Source: Sediminibacterium sp051860225
GTDB taxonomy: Bacteria; Bacteroidota; Bacteroidia; Chitinophagales; Chitinophagaceae
DNA length: 64,000 bases
Direction of reading: 5' to 3'
Assembly (NCBI RefSeq): GCF_051860225.1
Contig: NZ_JBHYEI010000002.1
Location: forward strand, 558,001 to 622,000
Shown here: piece after piece, positions 34,068 through 43,041 of the stretch
Layout: each line of letters starts with the position of its first letter
How positions within the stretch are numbered: position 1 is the stretch's first letter
Translations under genes and position numbers: made by a program
The notes under the pieces: generated by a model
The model's database searches: none
What the model saw: the letters and a program-made list of their open reading frames with translations, nothing else
Told to the model about the DNA's origin: nothing

Positions 34068-34174
34068 TAGCTTGAATTTGTACGCAATTATAGGTATATA
34101 TCTACACTTATATTATCAAATCGTTAACATTTTTAGAATTATTCTTTTTTTGGATTTTTTTAATTATAGTAATA

Positions 34175-34735
34175 TTATATATTCTGAATCGCAATCCTTC
34201 GCCTTTCCTTCAAATTTTTAAAATGCGATGGTGTTAATCCGGTAACGCGTTTAAATTGTGTAGATAAATGAGCAGTACTACTATAATTTAGTTTATAAGC
34301 AATCTCGGATATTGTGTCTTCGCCAAAAATGAGCAACTCTTTAACTCGCTCAATTTTTAAAGCGATCATGAACTGCTCTATAGTAGTAGATTCTACTTCA
34401 GAATAAAAATTAGCCAAATAGGTATAGCTGAGATTTAATTCTTTCCGAAGTAAAACAGAAAATTTCAGGTCTGGCTTCCCATCAGAATTATACACATAAT
34501 CAATCATGATTTGTCTAATTCTTTCTATTAAAATCCCTTGTTTTTTCTCTAATAACTCTAATCCTGCCTTACGCAATTTTCGATATAGAATTATCTTGTC
34601 TTCCTCAGAAACATCTTGATGGGTATCTATTTCGCCCAAGTCAACTTTATAAAAAGGTATATTTAATTCTACCAATACATCAGTTACCACTACTTTACAG
34701 CTAACACAAGCCATATTTTTTACGTAAATTTTCAT
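34175..34735 (-). CDS. AraC-family regulator with N-terminal metal-motif domain
   Basis: 186 aa. The first 70 residues carry MKIYVKNMACVSCKVVV, the MxCxxC motif of heavy-metal-associated (HMA) domains; the C-terminal part (residues about 85-178) is an AraC HTH with NFYSEVESTTIEQFMIALKIERVKELL and SEIAYKLNYSSTAHLSTQFKRVTGLTPSHFK. Such short proteins are common in Bacteroidota and are linked to metal resistance. No metal exporter lies next to it here. Metal binding is inferred from the motif. Confidence 0.9.
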   Translation of the reverse strand: MKIYVKNMACVSCKVVVTDVLVELNIPFYKVDLGEIDTHQDVSEEDKIILYRKLRKAGLELLEKKQGILIERIRQIMIDYVYNSDGKPDLKFSVLLRKELNLSYTYLANFYSEVESTTIEQFMIALKIERVKELLIFGEDTISEIAYKLNYSSTAHLSTQFKRVTGLTPSHFKNLKERRRIAIQNI

Positions 34736-34811
34736 AATTTAATTTTTGCGTTATGCATGAACCTGCGACACTTTGAAAGTGCGTATTTACGCCGATATCA
34801 AAACAAAACTG

Positions 34812-34952
34812 TTTGATAATTGCATCTTCAACTAAAGTTCAGGCTAAAAATAGACCAATGGGTCTTGGGTAACATTTGTATTATGTTACTCAGGCATTTG
34901 ATAATTGTCAGTCCGGCAATGGAAGCCGATAAAATTGTTACTGTAATGTAAC
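34812..34952. repeat. Cluster of short repeats and hairpins upstream of the AraC gene
   Basis: A 239-bp gap between the AraC start and the PCD stop. It holds a direct repeat TTTGATAATTG (34812-34822 and 34897-34907), a hairpin AGACC/GGTCT (34852-34865), a 7-bp-arm hairpin GTAACAT/ATGTTAC (34869-34889) and GTTAC-N6-GTAAC (34937-34952). No coding frame is apparent. It may be regulatory for the AraC gene or a decayed element. Confidence 0.45.
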
Positions 34953-34974
34953 ACAAATAAACAACAATCCGAAA

Positions 34975-35262
34975 CTAAGATTTTATAATTTCATCTACTT
35001 CTTTTGCAAAACTAAAATCTAATTCTGTTAACCCACCAGCATCATGTGTGGTAAGAGAAATAAAAACTTTATTATAAACATTAGACCAATTAGGATGATG
35101 ATTCAATTTTTCAGCAATAATAGCAACTGAAGTCATAAATTGAAATGCATGACCAAAATCTTTAAACAAAAACGCTCGCTCAATTCTTGAACCCTGAATA
35201 CTCCAATTTGAATCTAATTGAGTCATTTCTTCAATAATTTCATTTACTGCAAGGCATTTCAT
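34975..35262 (-). CDS. phhB: Pterin-4a-carbinolamine dehydratase
   Basis: 95 aa, full length. The conserved core is LNHHPNWSNVYNKVFISLTTHDAGGLTELD, with the His-His-Pro active site and the final Thr/Asp loop. The enzyme dehydrates 4a-hydroxytetrahydrobiopterin so the cofactor can be recycled. No phenylalanine hydroxylase lies nearby in the window. It follows the beta-lactamase-fold gene by 12 bp. Confidence 0.95.
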   Translation of the reverse strand: MKCLAVNEIIEEMTQLDSNWSIQGSRIERAFLFKDFGHAFQFMTSVAIIAEKLNHHPNWSNVYNKVFISLTTHDAGGLTELDFSFAKEVDEIIKS

Positions 35263-35274
35263 TGTATAAGTGAA

Positions 35275-36510
35275 TTAGTTGCTAATAGCTTTAGCTTGAT
35301 AACAAATATTTTCTAGAATTTCACGTAATTGTTCTATTAAACTAGACATCCCTTTTTCTAAATTCCAACCATTGGTATAAGCAACTGCAGTAAACCCTGT
35401 AATTGGATCATATACCATTTGAGACAAATATCCTTCATGTGCACCTGTATGTCCATAACCTAAATTATTGGTATAAGTTAATCCACAGCCGTAACCTCCT
35501 GCATTGATATCATTAGTCGACTTATAATTCATCATCACGCTATTTACCAAATTGGTATTCAAGATACCTTGACCTGTCAATAATTTACGAAGAAAATTAG
35601 CCAGATCATTGGGTGTAGTAATTAAATTACCCTCTGCAACATTCGCTGAAATATTTGAGATGGTAACATTATATTTGGTATTGTTATAAAGCACATATCC
35701 AGCAGCAAATGGCAAAGGGATTTGTTGGTCAGCTCCTAAAACTGGCATTGAAGATTGAGCCATTCCCATGGGCTTCATAACATCTTCAATCAAAAACTGT
35801 TGATATGTTTTGTTTGAAACCCGTTCAATAATTTTACCTAAAATAGAATAACCTGTATTTGAATAATGATATCCATTACCCGGAATAAAAGAAGATAACT
35901 TGCACTGAGATACCACATTAACCAATTCATCAAACGTAAATGTGTGTATTGAATCAGTTTGCTGTATATAGTCAATGTAATTTTGCCCTTTGTATGGCAG
36001 AGGCAATGATACCGTATCGGGAATATTTTGATTAGAGACGTCAAAAACGCCGGCCCGATGTCTTAATAAATCTAAGATTGTTATGGAATTCTTATAAGGT
36101 AAATTATAAGCTGCATTACTGGGGACATAGGGTATATTTAGTTCAGGTATTATATCAGTAATCTTATGCTCAATATTTAATTTGCCCTGTTGGTGAAGGA
36201 ATAATATTGCTGCAGCGGTTAGTGTTTTAGTATTGCTGGCTGCACGAAACTTAGTTTGATCATTTATGTCATCACTCAAACCAGTTTTCACAAAATAATC
36301 TCCTTTTTTAGTGAGTATTTTTAAAGCAACTCCGCCAGGATAATTAGGATATTTTTGCTTATACGAAGCATAGTTGTTCTTAAGCATTTCCTGAAGACTT
36401 CGCTCAATATTACTCTGTATAGAATTATCAACGGTCTTCTTACAGCCTACAAAACCCATAAATAAGCCAACTGTAAATAAAAATCGGGTATATGATAAAT
36501 CTAATTTCAT
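35275..36510 (-). CDS. Beta-lactamase-family (class C-like) serine hydrolase, lipoprotein
   Basis: 411 aa. The N-terminal signal ends in a lipobox (FVGC, Cys near 23). The serine-hydrolase motifs are visible: SxxK as ASNTKT (Ser in RAASNTKTLTA), YxN as YSNTGYSILG, and HTG (GHTGAHEGY) in place of KTG. HTG is common in class C-like esterases, D-aminopeptidases and peptidases, so this is more likely an esterase or peptidase than a real beta-lactamase. The inverted repeat at 36514-36545 lies in its leader. PCD follows on the same strand. Confidence 0.9.
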   Translation of the reverse strand: MKLDLSYTRFLFTVGLFMGFVGCKKTVDNSIQSNIERSLQEMLKNNYASYKQKYPNYPGGVALKILTKKGDYFVKTGLSDDINDQTKFRAASNTKTLTAAAILFLHQQGKLNIEHKITDIIPELNIPYVPSNAAYNLPYKNSITILDLLRHRAGVFDVSNQNIPDTVSLPLPYKGQNYIDYIQQTDSIHTFTFDELVNVVSQCKLSSFIPGNGYHYSNTGYSILGKIIERVSNKTYQQFLIEDVMKPMGMAQSSMPVLGADQQIPLPFAAGYVLYNNTKYNVTISNISANVAEGNLITTPNDLANFLRKLLTGQGILNTNLVNSVMMNYKSTNDINAGGYGCGLTYTNNLGYGHTGAHEGYLSQMVYDPITGFTAVAYTNGWNLEKGMSSLIEQLREILENICYQAKAISN

Positions 36511-36513
36511 TGC

Positions 36514-36545
36514 ATATTTATTAGATAATTAAAGCTAATAAATAT
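36514..36545. promoter_or_regulatory. Inverted repeat upstream of the serine hydrolase gene
   Basis: Perfect 11-bp arms ATATTTATTAG (36514-36524) and CTAATAAATAT (36535-36545), 10-base loop, beginning 3 bp upstream of the start. Could be an operator or a leader hairpin. Confidence 0.4.
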
Positions 36546-36656
36546 ACCTCAAGCTATTTATGATTTTCATCATGCTTACTAGGAATCAAAATACTCAAAT
36601 ATCTCCTTTAACAAAATCACAAATAATAATTATATTGTCCATTCAAAACTTGCTAT

Positions 36657-37850
36657 ATGAATATAACAACCGGTATTAAATTATCGTTGATGATGTTTCT
36701 ACAGTACTTTATCTGGAGTGCTTGGTATGTAACACTTGGAACTTATATGAGCGAACCCCCTTTAGGCGCTTCTGGTATTCAAATTGGGGCAACTTACGGC
36801 GCTCTTGCAATTGCCACTATGATATCTCCTTTTTTTGTGGGCTTAATTGCTGATCGATTTTTTGCAGCCCAAAAAATAATGGGTGTATTACACATTTTGG
36901 GTGCTGGACTCTTATTTATGGCTACTAAAATTACTGACAGTAATATTTTTTATTGGACCATTCTTTGTTATTCTTTATTATACATGCCTACTATAGCACT
37001 AAGTAATAGCGTAGCATTCTCTCAAATGACAGACCCAGGCAAACAATTTCCTTGGATCCGCGTATTTGGAACTATTGGCTGGATTGTTGCTGGTTTAATG
37101 ATTGGGCAAATGGGTATTGAAAAGTCTGCTGATACTTTCTATATTGCAGCAGCCGTTTCGGGGGGATTAGGGCTGTTCAGTTTTATATTACCCAACACGC
37201 CTCCAAAGGCGCAAACTGCAGATGCTTCTTCAGCTTTAGGCACTGAGGCTTTTGTGTTATTCAAGGATAAATCTTACTTAGTATTTTTCATCGCAGCTAT
37301 TTTAATTTGTGTTCCTTTATCGTTTTATTATGGATTTGCCAATCCTTTTTTGAATGAAATTGAATTTCCGAATGCTGCGTCTAAAATGACTTTAGGTCAG
37401 GTTTCAGAAGCAGTATTCATCTTAGCAATTCCTTTATTATTTAATCGAATAGGCGTTAAGAACATGCTCATTTTTGGCATGCTAGCTTGGGTATTGCGCT
37501 ATGTATTTTTTGCTTACGGCAACACCGGAGATGCTAACTGGATGTTATATGCAGGTATTGTATTACATGGCATCTGCTACGATTTCTTCTTTGTTACAGG
37601 ATACATGTATACTGAGAAAAAAGCGGGAGAGAAAATCAAAAATGCGGCTCAAGGATTATTCACTTTTGCCACTTATGGTTTAGGAATGGTAATTGGCACA
37701 GGATATTCAGGATATGTAGTTGATGGGGCAAAAACCGCTACAGGTCATAATTGGATGAGTATATGGATGGTACCAGCTTATATAGCAGCAGCCGTTCTAG
37801 TATTCTTTATCTTATTCTTTAAAGAGAAAAAATCAATCGCAACTACTTAA
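36657..37850 (+). CDS. MFS nucleoside-permease-like transporter
   Basis: 397 aa, twelve membrane helices. The N-terminus MNITTGIKLSLMMFLQYFIWSAWYVTLGTYM is typical of the NupG-type nucleoside/proton symporter family, which in Bacteroidota often sits with Gfo/Idh oxidoreductases in sugar catabolic loci. The Gfo/Idh gene follows 19 bp downstream. The real substrate is probably a sugar or sugar acid, from context, rather than a nucleoside. Confidence 0.88.
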   Translation: MNITTGIKLSLMMFLQYFIWSAWYVTLGTYMSEPPLGASGIQIGATYGALAIATMISPFFVGLIADRFFAAQKIMGVLHILGAGLLFMATKITDSNIFYWTILCYSLLYMPTIALSNSVAFSQMTDPGKQFPWIRVFGTIGWIVAGLMIGQMGIEKSADTFYIAAAVSGGLGLFSFILPNTPPKAQTADASSALGTEAFVLFKDKSYLVFFIAAILICVPLSFYYGFANPFLNEIEFPNAASKMTLGQVSEAVFILAIPLLFNRIGVKNMLIFGMLAWVLRYVFFAYGNTGDANWMLYAGIVLHGICYDFFFVTGYMYTEKKAGEKIKNAAQGLFTFATYGLGMVIGTGYSGYVVDGAKTATGHNWMSIWMVPAYIAAAVLVFFILFFKEKKSIATT

Positions 37851-37869
37851 TCTTTAAAAATTCAATTTC

Positions 37870-39063
37870 ATGCAACGCATTGCCATGTTAGGTTCTGGCT
37901 TTATTGGCCGCTTTTACGCAGACTCTTTGCAAGGTTACAGAAGCAGAGACACGATAGTGAGTATTTATTCAAGAAGGGAAGAAAGCGCTCGCAAATTTGC
38001 GGAAGACTATCAATGTCATCATTACACCACTGTAATGGAAGAAGCAATAGCAAGAGAAGATGTCGATATTGTTTGTATTGCCCTTCCCAACAATTTACAT
38101 GAAGCTGCTGTGATGCTTTGCTGCAAACACAAAAAAGCAGTAATGACTACAAAGCCTTTGGGCAGAAATGCAGCGGAAGCCAAAAGAATGCTAGAAGCGG
38201 TAGAAGCTGCTGGAATTTTCAACGGGTACTTAGAAGACTTGGTATATACACCCAAGTTTATTAAAGCAAGTCAAAGTGTTCAGGAAGGTGCGTTGGGAAG
38301 AATCTTATGGGCAAAAAGTCGTGAAACTCATCCTGGACCGCACAGTGAATGGTTCTGGGATATAGAACAAGCTGGTGGTGGATGTATTCTAGACTTAGGA
38401 TGTCATTGTGTAGAAATTACCCGCAGCTATATTGGGAAAGATATTAAACCAGTAGAAGTAATGTGTTGGGCAGACACACAAGTAAAACCAATTGATGCCG
38501 AAGACCATGCTATTGGTTTAGTAAAATATGAAAACGGCGCCATTGGTCAGTTTGAAGTAAGCTGGACTTTCCGTGGTGGATTAGATTTGCGTGATGAAGT
38601 AATGGGAACCGAAGGCACTATATGGATCAATTCTTTTTTACGCACCGGTTTCGACATGTTCACTACTGGCAAAGGAGGTGATTATATTGCAGAGAAGGCG
38701 GAAAGCAATAGTGGCTGGTTATTCCCAGTAGGTGACGAGTTAAATGAATTGGGCTATAACCATATGTTCATGGATATGTTCAATGCTTTAGAAAAAGGTA
38801 TTGCACCTAAAGAAACTTTTTATGATGGCTATGTAGTAAACGCTATACTAGACGCTGCTTATAAAAGTGCCAAGTCTAAAATTTGGGAGCCGGTGCAATT
38901 AGATATTTGGAGAGGCCAAACAGGACTTTCTAAAGAATCGCATTTAGTTTCTTATGACCAAGATCACTATTTAGTAAAAGAAGAGATGACGCACTATGGT
39001 GCTAAAAAACTCATCTTAAAACATAAGACAACTGGTAAAATTACCGAACAGCTTCTGAATTAA
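37870..39063 (+). CDS. Gfo/Idh/MocA-family oxidoreductase
   Basis: 397 aa. Rossmann fold with MLGSGFIGRFYADSL at the N-terminus, the EKP-like motif as TTKPLGRNAAEA and a C-terminal substrate domain with GGGCILDLGCHCVEITR. It oxidises or reduces sugars or inositol-like compounds with NAD(P). Cotranscription with the transporter is suggested by the 19-bp gap. The last 23 nt overlap cmk convergently. Confidence 0.93.
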   Translation: MQRIAMLGSGFIGRFYADSLQGYRSRDTIVSIYSRREESARKFAEDYQCHHYTTVMEEAIAREDVDIVCIALPNNLHEAAVMLCCKHKKAVMTTKPLGRNAAEAKRMLEAVEAAGIFNGYLEDLVYTPKFIKASQSVQEGALGRILWAKSRETHPGPHSEWFWDIEQAGGGCILDLGCHCVEITRSYIGKDIKPVEVMCWADTQVKPIDAEDHAIGLVKYENGAIGQFEVSWTFRGGLDLRDEVMGTEGTIWINSFLRTGFDMFTTGKGGDYIAEKAESNSGWLFPVGDELNELGYNHMFMDMFNALEKGIAPKETFYDGYVVNAILDAAYKSAKSKIWEPVQLDIWRGQTGLSKESHLVSYDQDHYLVKEEMTHYGAKKLILKHKTTGKITEQLLN

Positions 39064-39733
39064 TTTTTTCATTTACCCATTGGAGAGCGGTTTTTAACTG
39101 CTCTTCTCTGGTTAAATGACTATTGTCTAAAACCACGGCATCAGCTGCTTTTCTTAAAGGACTAAATTCTCTTGTACTATCAATTTCATCGCGCATGGCT
39201 AGATTAGCCTGCACTTCTTCTTTGGTAATGCCAGGATTCTTTGCAGACAATTCTAAATACCTTCTAGCCACCCGAATGGCAGGATCAGCTGTAACAAATA
39301 TTTTCAATTCAGCATCAGGGAAAACTGTAGTTCCAATATCTCTCCCATCCATTACAATGCCCTTTTCTAAACCCATTTTTTGTTGTTGAGCAACCCCAAA
39401 TTCACGCACATATTGATTGGCAGCTACATCGCTTACCAAATTACTCACCCGCATTTCACGAATTTCATTTTCAACATTTCTTCCATTTAATAAAATATCA
39501 CTACTACCAGTAGTTTCATTGTAATCAAAAGCAAGATCAATGTGATTTAAGGCCGACTGAACTGCTGCATCATCAGTGTAATCAATAGCATGCTCTATAA
39601 AGTATAAAGTGATGGCCCTGTACATTGCTCCACTGTCAATAAAAACGTAATTAAGCTCCCTGGCCATTTGTTTAGCCAGGGTGCTCTTTCCACAGGAAGA
39701 ATAACCATCAAGTGTGATAATAATTTTTTTCAT
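39041..39733 (-). CDS. cmk: Cytidylate kinase
   Basis: 230 aa. CMK phosphorylates CMP and dCMP with ATP. The P-loop is LDGYSSCGKST at the N-terminus, followed by FIDSGAMYRAITLY and the DGRDIGTTVFPDAELKIFVTA and RRYLEL blocks. All expected motifs are present. It overlaps the convergent Gfo/Idh gene by 23 nt and follows the fasciclin gene. Confidence 0.97.
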   Translation of the reverse strand: MKKIIITLDGYSSCGKSTLAKQMARELNYVFIDSGAMYRAITLYFIEHAIDYTDDAAVQSALNHIDLAFDYNETTGSSDILLNGRNVENEIREMRVSNLVSDVAANQYVREFGVAQQQKMGLEKGIVMDGRDIGTTVFPDAELKIFVTADPAIRVARRYLELSAKNPGITKEEVQANLAMRDEIDSTREFSPLRKAADAVVLDNSHLTREEQLKTALQWVNEKINSEAVR

Positions 39734-39757
39734 ACAAAATTCTTACCCCAAAGGTAA

Positions 39758-40309
39758 TTAAGAAGGTAATACTACCGTATCAATTACATGAATCACACCA
39801 TTGCTTTGATAAACATTTGCAATGGTAACAGTAGCTAATCCTCCTTTTTCATCAGTTAGCATTAATTTTTTTCCTTTCATAGTAGCTTTTAATGTACCGC
39901 CAGAAACGGTTTTTAAAGTTGCAGTACCATTCCCTTCTTTAATTAATGCAGCAATTGTATTTGCATCCAATTTACCAGCAACAACATGGTAAGTCAAGAT
40001 TTTTGTGAGCGTTGCTTTGTTCTCTGGCTTAACCAATGACTCAACCGTTCCAGAAGGTAGTTTACCAAAAGCGGAATTGGTAGGAGCAAAAACGGTAAAA
40101 GGTCCGGCACTCTGCAAAGTTTCTACCAAACCAGCAGCTTTAACTGCAGCAACTAGTGTAGTATGATCGGCAGAATTAACCGCATTCGCTACAATATTTT
40201 TTGATGGGTACATGGGCGCACCCCCTACTTCTACTGTTTTTTCACTCATTTGTGCAGAAGCAACATTCACTAATAATGCAGAGGCGATAACAAAGAAAAA
40301 CTTTTTCAT
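39758..40309 (-). CDS. Fasciclin (FAS1) domain exported protein
   Basis: 183 aa with signal peptide (ALLVNVASAQM) and one FAS1 domain, about 45-180: DHTTLVAAVKAAGLVETLQSAGPFTVFAPTNSAFGKLPSG, then ILTYHVVAGK, ending VIHVIDTVVLP. FAS1 domains act in adhesion, probably at the cell surface. 73 bp separate it from the GDPD gene upstream on the same strand. Confidence 0.95.
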   Translation of the reverse strand: MKKFFFVIASALLVNVASAQMSEKTVEVGGAPMYPSKNIVANAVNSADHTTLVAAVKAAGLVETLQSAGPFTVFAPTNSAFGKLPSGTVESLVKPENKATLTKILTYHVVAGKLDANTIAALIKEGNGTATLKTVSGGTLKATMKGKKLMLTDEKGGLATVTIANVYQSNGVIHVIDTVVLPS

Positions 40310-40382
40310 AAATCTGTTTTTAAATAAATAATTGAAATATTTTTTACAGATTCATTTACGAAGAATGATTACAAATGGATTG

Positions 40383-41285
40383 TTAAGGAAAATAAAAAAG
40401 ATTGGGATAATCAGAAATAATTCCATCCACCCCCAATGAACGTAATCTTTTCATTGTTGCTAAATCATTCACAGTCCAAGGAACCAATCGCATACCTTTT
40501 AACTTACAATCCTTTACCATCGGCTCATTCACCAAACTATAATGAGGGCTATAAACGGTAGGCGTAAAACCCAATTCTTGCAATTGCTCATTCAAAGTTT
40601 TTTTATTGTAATCCTCTATTAATAAAACAGTAGCAATAGAGGGATACTGTAGATGTAAGTATTGCAATGTTCTTATGTCAAAAGACTGAACAGTAACTCT
40701 ATCAGTTATTTTTTTATGTTTGATTACAGCCACTAATAGATCAACAAATTCTTTTGGACTTGGATGGTATTGATTATCCGTAGAAGGTTGGGATTTAGTT
40801 TCGATATTATAAAAAGGCAATGGCTTGTTTTTAGATAAAGCATATTGGTCAGCCGCTTCAATCACATCTAATAATAAGGGTTTGTTAACTGCCATTTTTT
40901 GCTGTTGTGGAAACCTAATGTTCCCTTTTAAACCAACATCATACCGCTGTGTAGTGGCATAACTCATAGTGTAAATATTCAACTGCTTCTCTTCTGCTTT
41001 GCTAACTGGTGTACCGTCTGGCTTAGTAGTAATTTCATGGTTAAAAAAAGGCTCATGACTTAAAATAACTTGTTTGTCTTTAGTAATTACCGCATCCATT
41101 TCTAACGTAACCGCACCCAAATCAATTGCTTTAAGCATGGCCGGAATGGTATTTTCTGGAACCAATCCTCGAGCACCACGATGACCTTGCCAATCAAATT
41201 GAGTCATTTTATTTTGTTGATTCATTTTTGTACTATTACAGCTAAAAAAGCCAATAATAACCCCCATTATGAATATATTTTTCAT
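40383..41285 (-). CDS. Glycerophosphodiester phosphodiesterase, lipoprotein
   Basis: 300 aa. A short signal with lipobox (GFFSC, Cys near 16) is followed by the GDPD domain with GHRGARGLVPENTIPAM, EMDAVITKDKQVILSHEP and NIETK. It hydrolyses glycerophosphodiesters to glycerol-3-phosphate and alcohol, probably in the periplasm. Its start is 6 bp after the stop of the PaiB-like gene. Confidence 0.94.
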   Translation of the reverse strand: MKNIFIMGVIIGFFSCNSTKMNQQNKMTQFDWQGHRGARGLVPENTIPAMLKAIDLGAVTLEMDAVITKDKQVILSHEPFFNHEITTKPDGTPVSKAEEKQLNIYTMSYATTQRYDVGLKGNIRFPQQQKMAVNKPLLLDVIEAADQYALSKNKPLPFYNIETKSQPSTDNQYHPSPKEFVDLLVAVIKHKKITDRVTVQSFDIRTLQYLHLQYPSIATVLLIEDYNKKTLNEQLQELGFTPTVYSPHYSLVNEPMVKDCKLKGMRLVPWTVNDLATMKRLRSLGVDGIISDYPNLFYFP

Positions 41286-41291
41286 AAAATA

Positions 41292-41915
41292 TTACTGTTT
41301 GTTCAATCTTATTTTCATTTCGTTAGCAGCAATTTGGTCTTCCATACTTCCATTAGTCAAGCTTTCTACTATTTTATCTTGGATATGAGTTGGTTTATTT
41401 TGACTCCATTTAAACACATGTTGCAATTGAGTCACTTCAATTTCAAATGCAACAATCGCTTTCATATTTGATTGAATATAGTCATCACTCATATGCTTCA
41501 TTTGAGATGGGGATGCTGGATCCTGCTCATATTTAGCCGTTAAGTTTTTTAACATAGAATATAATTCTGCATCCCCTAGAAACCGAATAATTCCAGTAGC
41601 ATGAACAGCAGAATAATTCCAGGTACTAGCAGTGTTTTGTGGTTCATAATGTTGTGCGCTTACATAAGCATGAGGGCCATTAAATATTGCTAGCACTTTT
41701 TCATTTTGTTCAAAAGCAATTGTATGTGCTTGTTTCCGCATAATATGCGCCTGCAAAAACAGTCTATTTTCACGCATATCAATCATGACTGGCACATGCG
41801 TAGCGACAGGAAATCCATCAGACCCCATGCCACAAATAGTCGCAAATGAATTGGACTCAATAAATGCCAATATATCTGCTTGTTCTGCTGTAGAAAAATG
41901 ATTAGTTAAATACAT
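41292..41915 (-). CDS. PaiB-like FMN-binding protein
   Basis: 207 aa, the flavin-reductase split-barrel family of PaiB (FMN-binding negative transcriptional regulator). The start MYLTNHFSTAEQADILAFIESNSFATI and the GPHAYVSAQHYEPQNTASTWNYSAVHATGI block are characteristic. Biological target unknown. It precedes the GDPD gene by 6 bp. Confidence 0.92.
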   Translation of the reverse strand: MYLTNHFSTAEQADILAFIESNSFATICGMGSDGFPVATHVPVMIDMRENRLFLQAHIMRKQAHTIAFEQNEKVLAIFNGPHAYVSAQHYEPQNTASTWNYSAVHATGIIRFLGDAELYSMLKNLTAKYEQDPASPSQMKHMSDDYIQSNMKAIVAFEIEVTQLQHVFKWSQNKPTHIQDKIVESLTNGSMEDQIAANEMKIRLNKQ

Positions 41916-41946
41916 TGTAGCTGCAATGTACCATTAATTTGAAAAT

Positions 41947-43041
41947 TTAAAAGCTAACTGCAAAAGCCGTTAAAGCAGTAAATAAATTTTGTGTAGGCAA
42001 ATGGCCTTGTTTGGTAAAAATAAAATCCCTGCTTTGTAGTTGCTTGATTTCCGCACGCCATAAAATATGCTTACTAATGGCATAGTCTACATTTAAGGAA
42101 ATGCCTTTTACCCTAAATCCTTGAGGAGTTCCTGTAGCAATCATTACCCCATCATTTGCATCTTGATAAGACTCTGTTCTTAATGCAACCTTCATATGGT
42201 CACTAGCAGCATATTGTAACATCAAAACCGGAGTATACCAAATTTGGCCCCGTTTAGTCTGGCTGTTTGTTTGTAGGCCCAAATCAAATCCCCCTATTAA
42301 TCCTATCCGATTACTCCACTGATAAATTGCATAAAAATTATGAAAATACCGCATTACTCCTTTGATGCCTGCAGTTGGGTTACCAATAAATGAACTGCTA
42401 TTGATAGTCCATTTGCTATTGGGCTTGTATTGAATTTGATGCCCAAAAGATGGGCTTGTATTGCCTTTTAGCATTTGGATACGCTGCCAACCAGTTAATA
42501 GCAAGGCACTCATAAACCATTTTTCATTGGGAGAAGTATAGGATAATTTTACGCCCGTTTCAAAATAGGGAGAATTATCTGCCGCAATACTTCTACTCAA
42601 TGTCCAACAATCCTTTCCGACTGCACTTTCAAATCCAATATGTGAAGTGAATACGCCGGCATCTAACCATAGGTTATTGTCTTTACTTAATTTCCAGCCG
42701 AAATTCGCTTCTAATACCTGTTTATAAATTCCTTGTTCTCCTGCATAATTGGCGCGCATATAAGAGCCCAGCGCCAAGGCTAGATTGGCTCTTATTCGAT
42801 CCCTTTTATATGCTGCTTTTACAAATGCAAGGTTTACACTAAGTTGTTTATTATTATCATGGCTGTATACAAAAGAAGCATCATTGTTGGTGACAGGTCC
42901 ATTGGTATTATGCTGATAATAAATTTCTGCATATCCACTCAATTGAATGGCAGCACTATTTTGTTTCTCCGTTGTATCATTGGATTGAGCAACAACAGTT
43001 AAACATATGCACCAACCAATTATGGTGACAATACATTTCAT
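41947..43041 (-). CDS. BBP2-type beta-barrel outer-membrane protein
   Basis: 364 aa. Signal peptide to about residue 18 (CLTVVAQ). The opening QLSGYAEIYYQHNTNGP and the NLALALGSYM, LDAGVFTSHIGFE, NPTAGIKGVMRYFHNF segments fit the putative beta-barrel porin-2 (OmpL-like) family. The C-terminus TALTAFAVSF ends in Phe. Its start abuts the mrp stop. Confidence 0.85.
   Translation of the reverse strand: MKCIVTIIGWCICLTVVAQSNDTTEKQNSAAIQLSGYAEIYYQHNTNGPVTNNDASFVYSHDNNKQLSVNLAFVKAAYKRDRIRANLALALGSYMRANYAGEQGIYKQVLEANFGWKLSKDNNLWLDAGVFTSHIGFESAVGKDCWTLSRSIAADNSPYFETGVKLSYTSPNEKWFMSALLLTGWQRIQMLKGNTSPSFGHQIQYKPNSKWTINSSSFIGNPTAGIKGVMRYFHNFYAIYQWSNRIGLIGGFDLGLQTNSQTKRGQIWYTPVLMLQYAASDHMKVALRTESYQDANDGVMIATGTPQGFRVKGISLNVDYAISKHILWRAEIKQLQSRDFIFTKQGHLPTQNLFTALTAFAVSF

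Noticed and set aside
35275..36510. Resistance beta-lactamase
   Set aside because: HTG instead of KTG and a lipoprotein anchor point to an esterase/peptidase-like member.
23679..36545. Mobile element or genomic island covering the accessory genes
   Set aside because: No integrase, transposase, tRNA or flanking repeat seen; gene content varies but no boundaries are visible.
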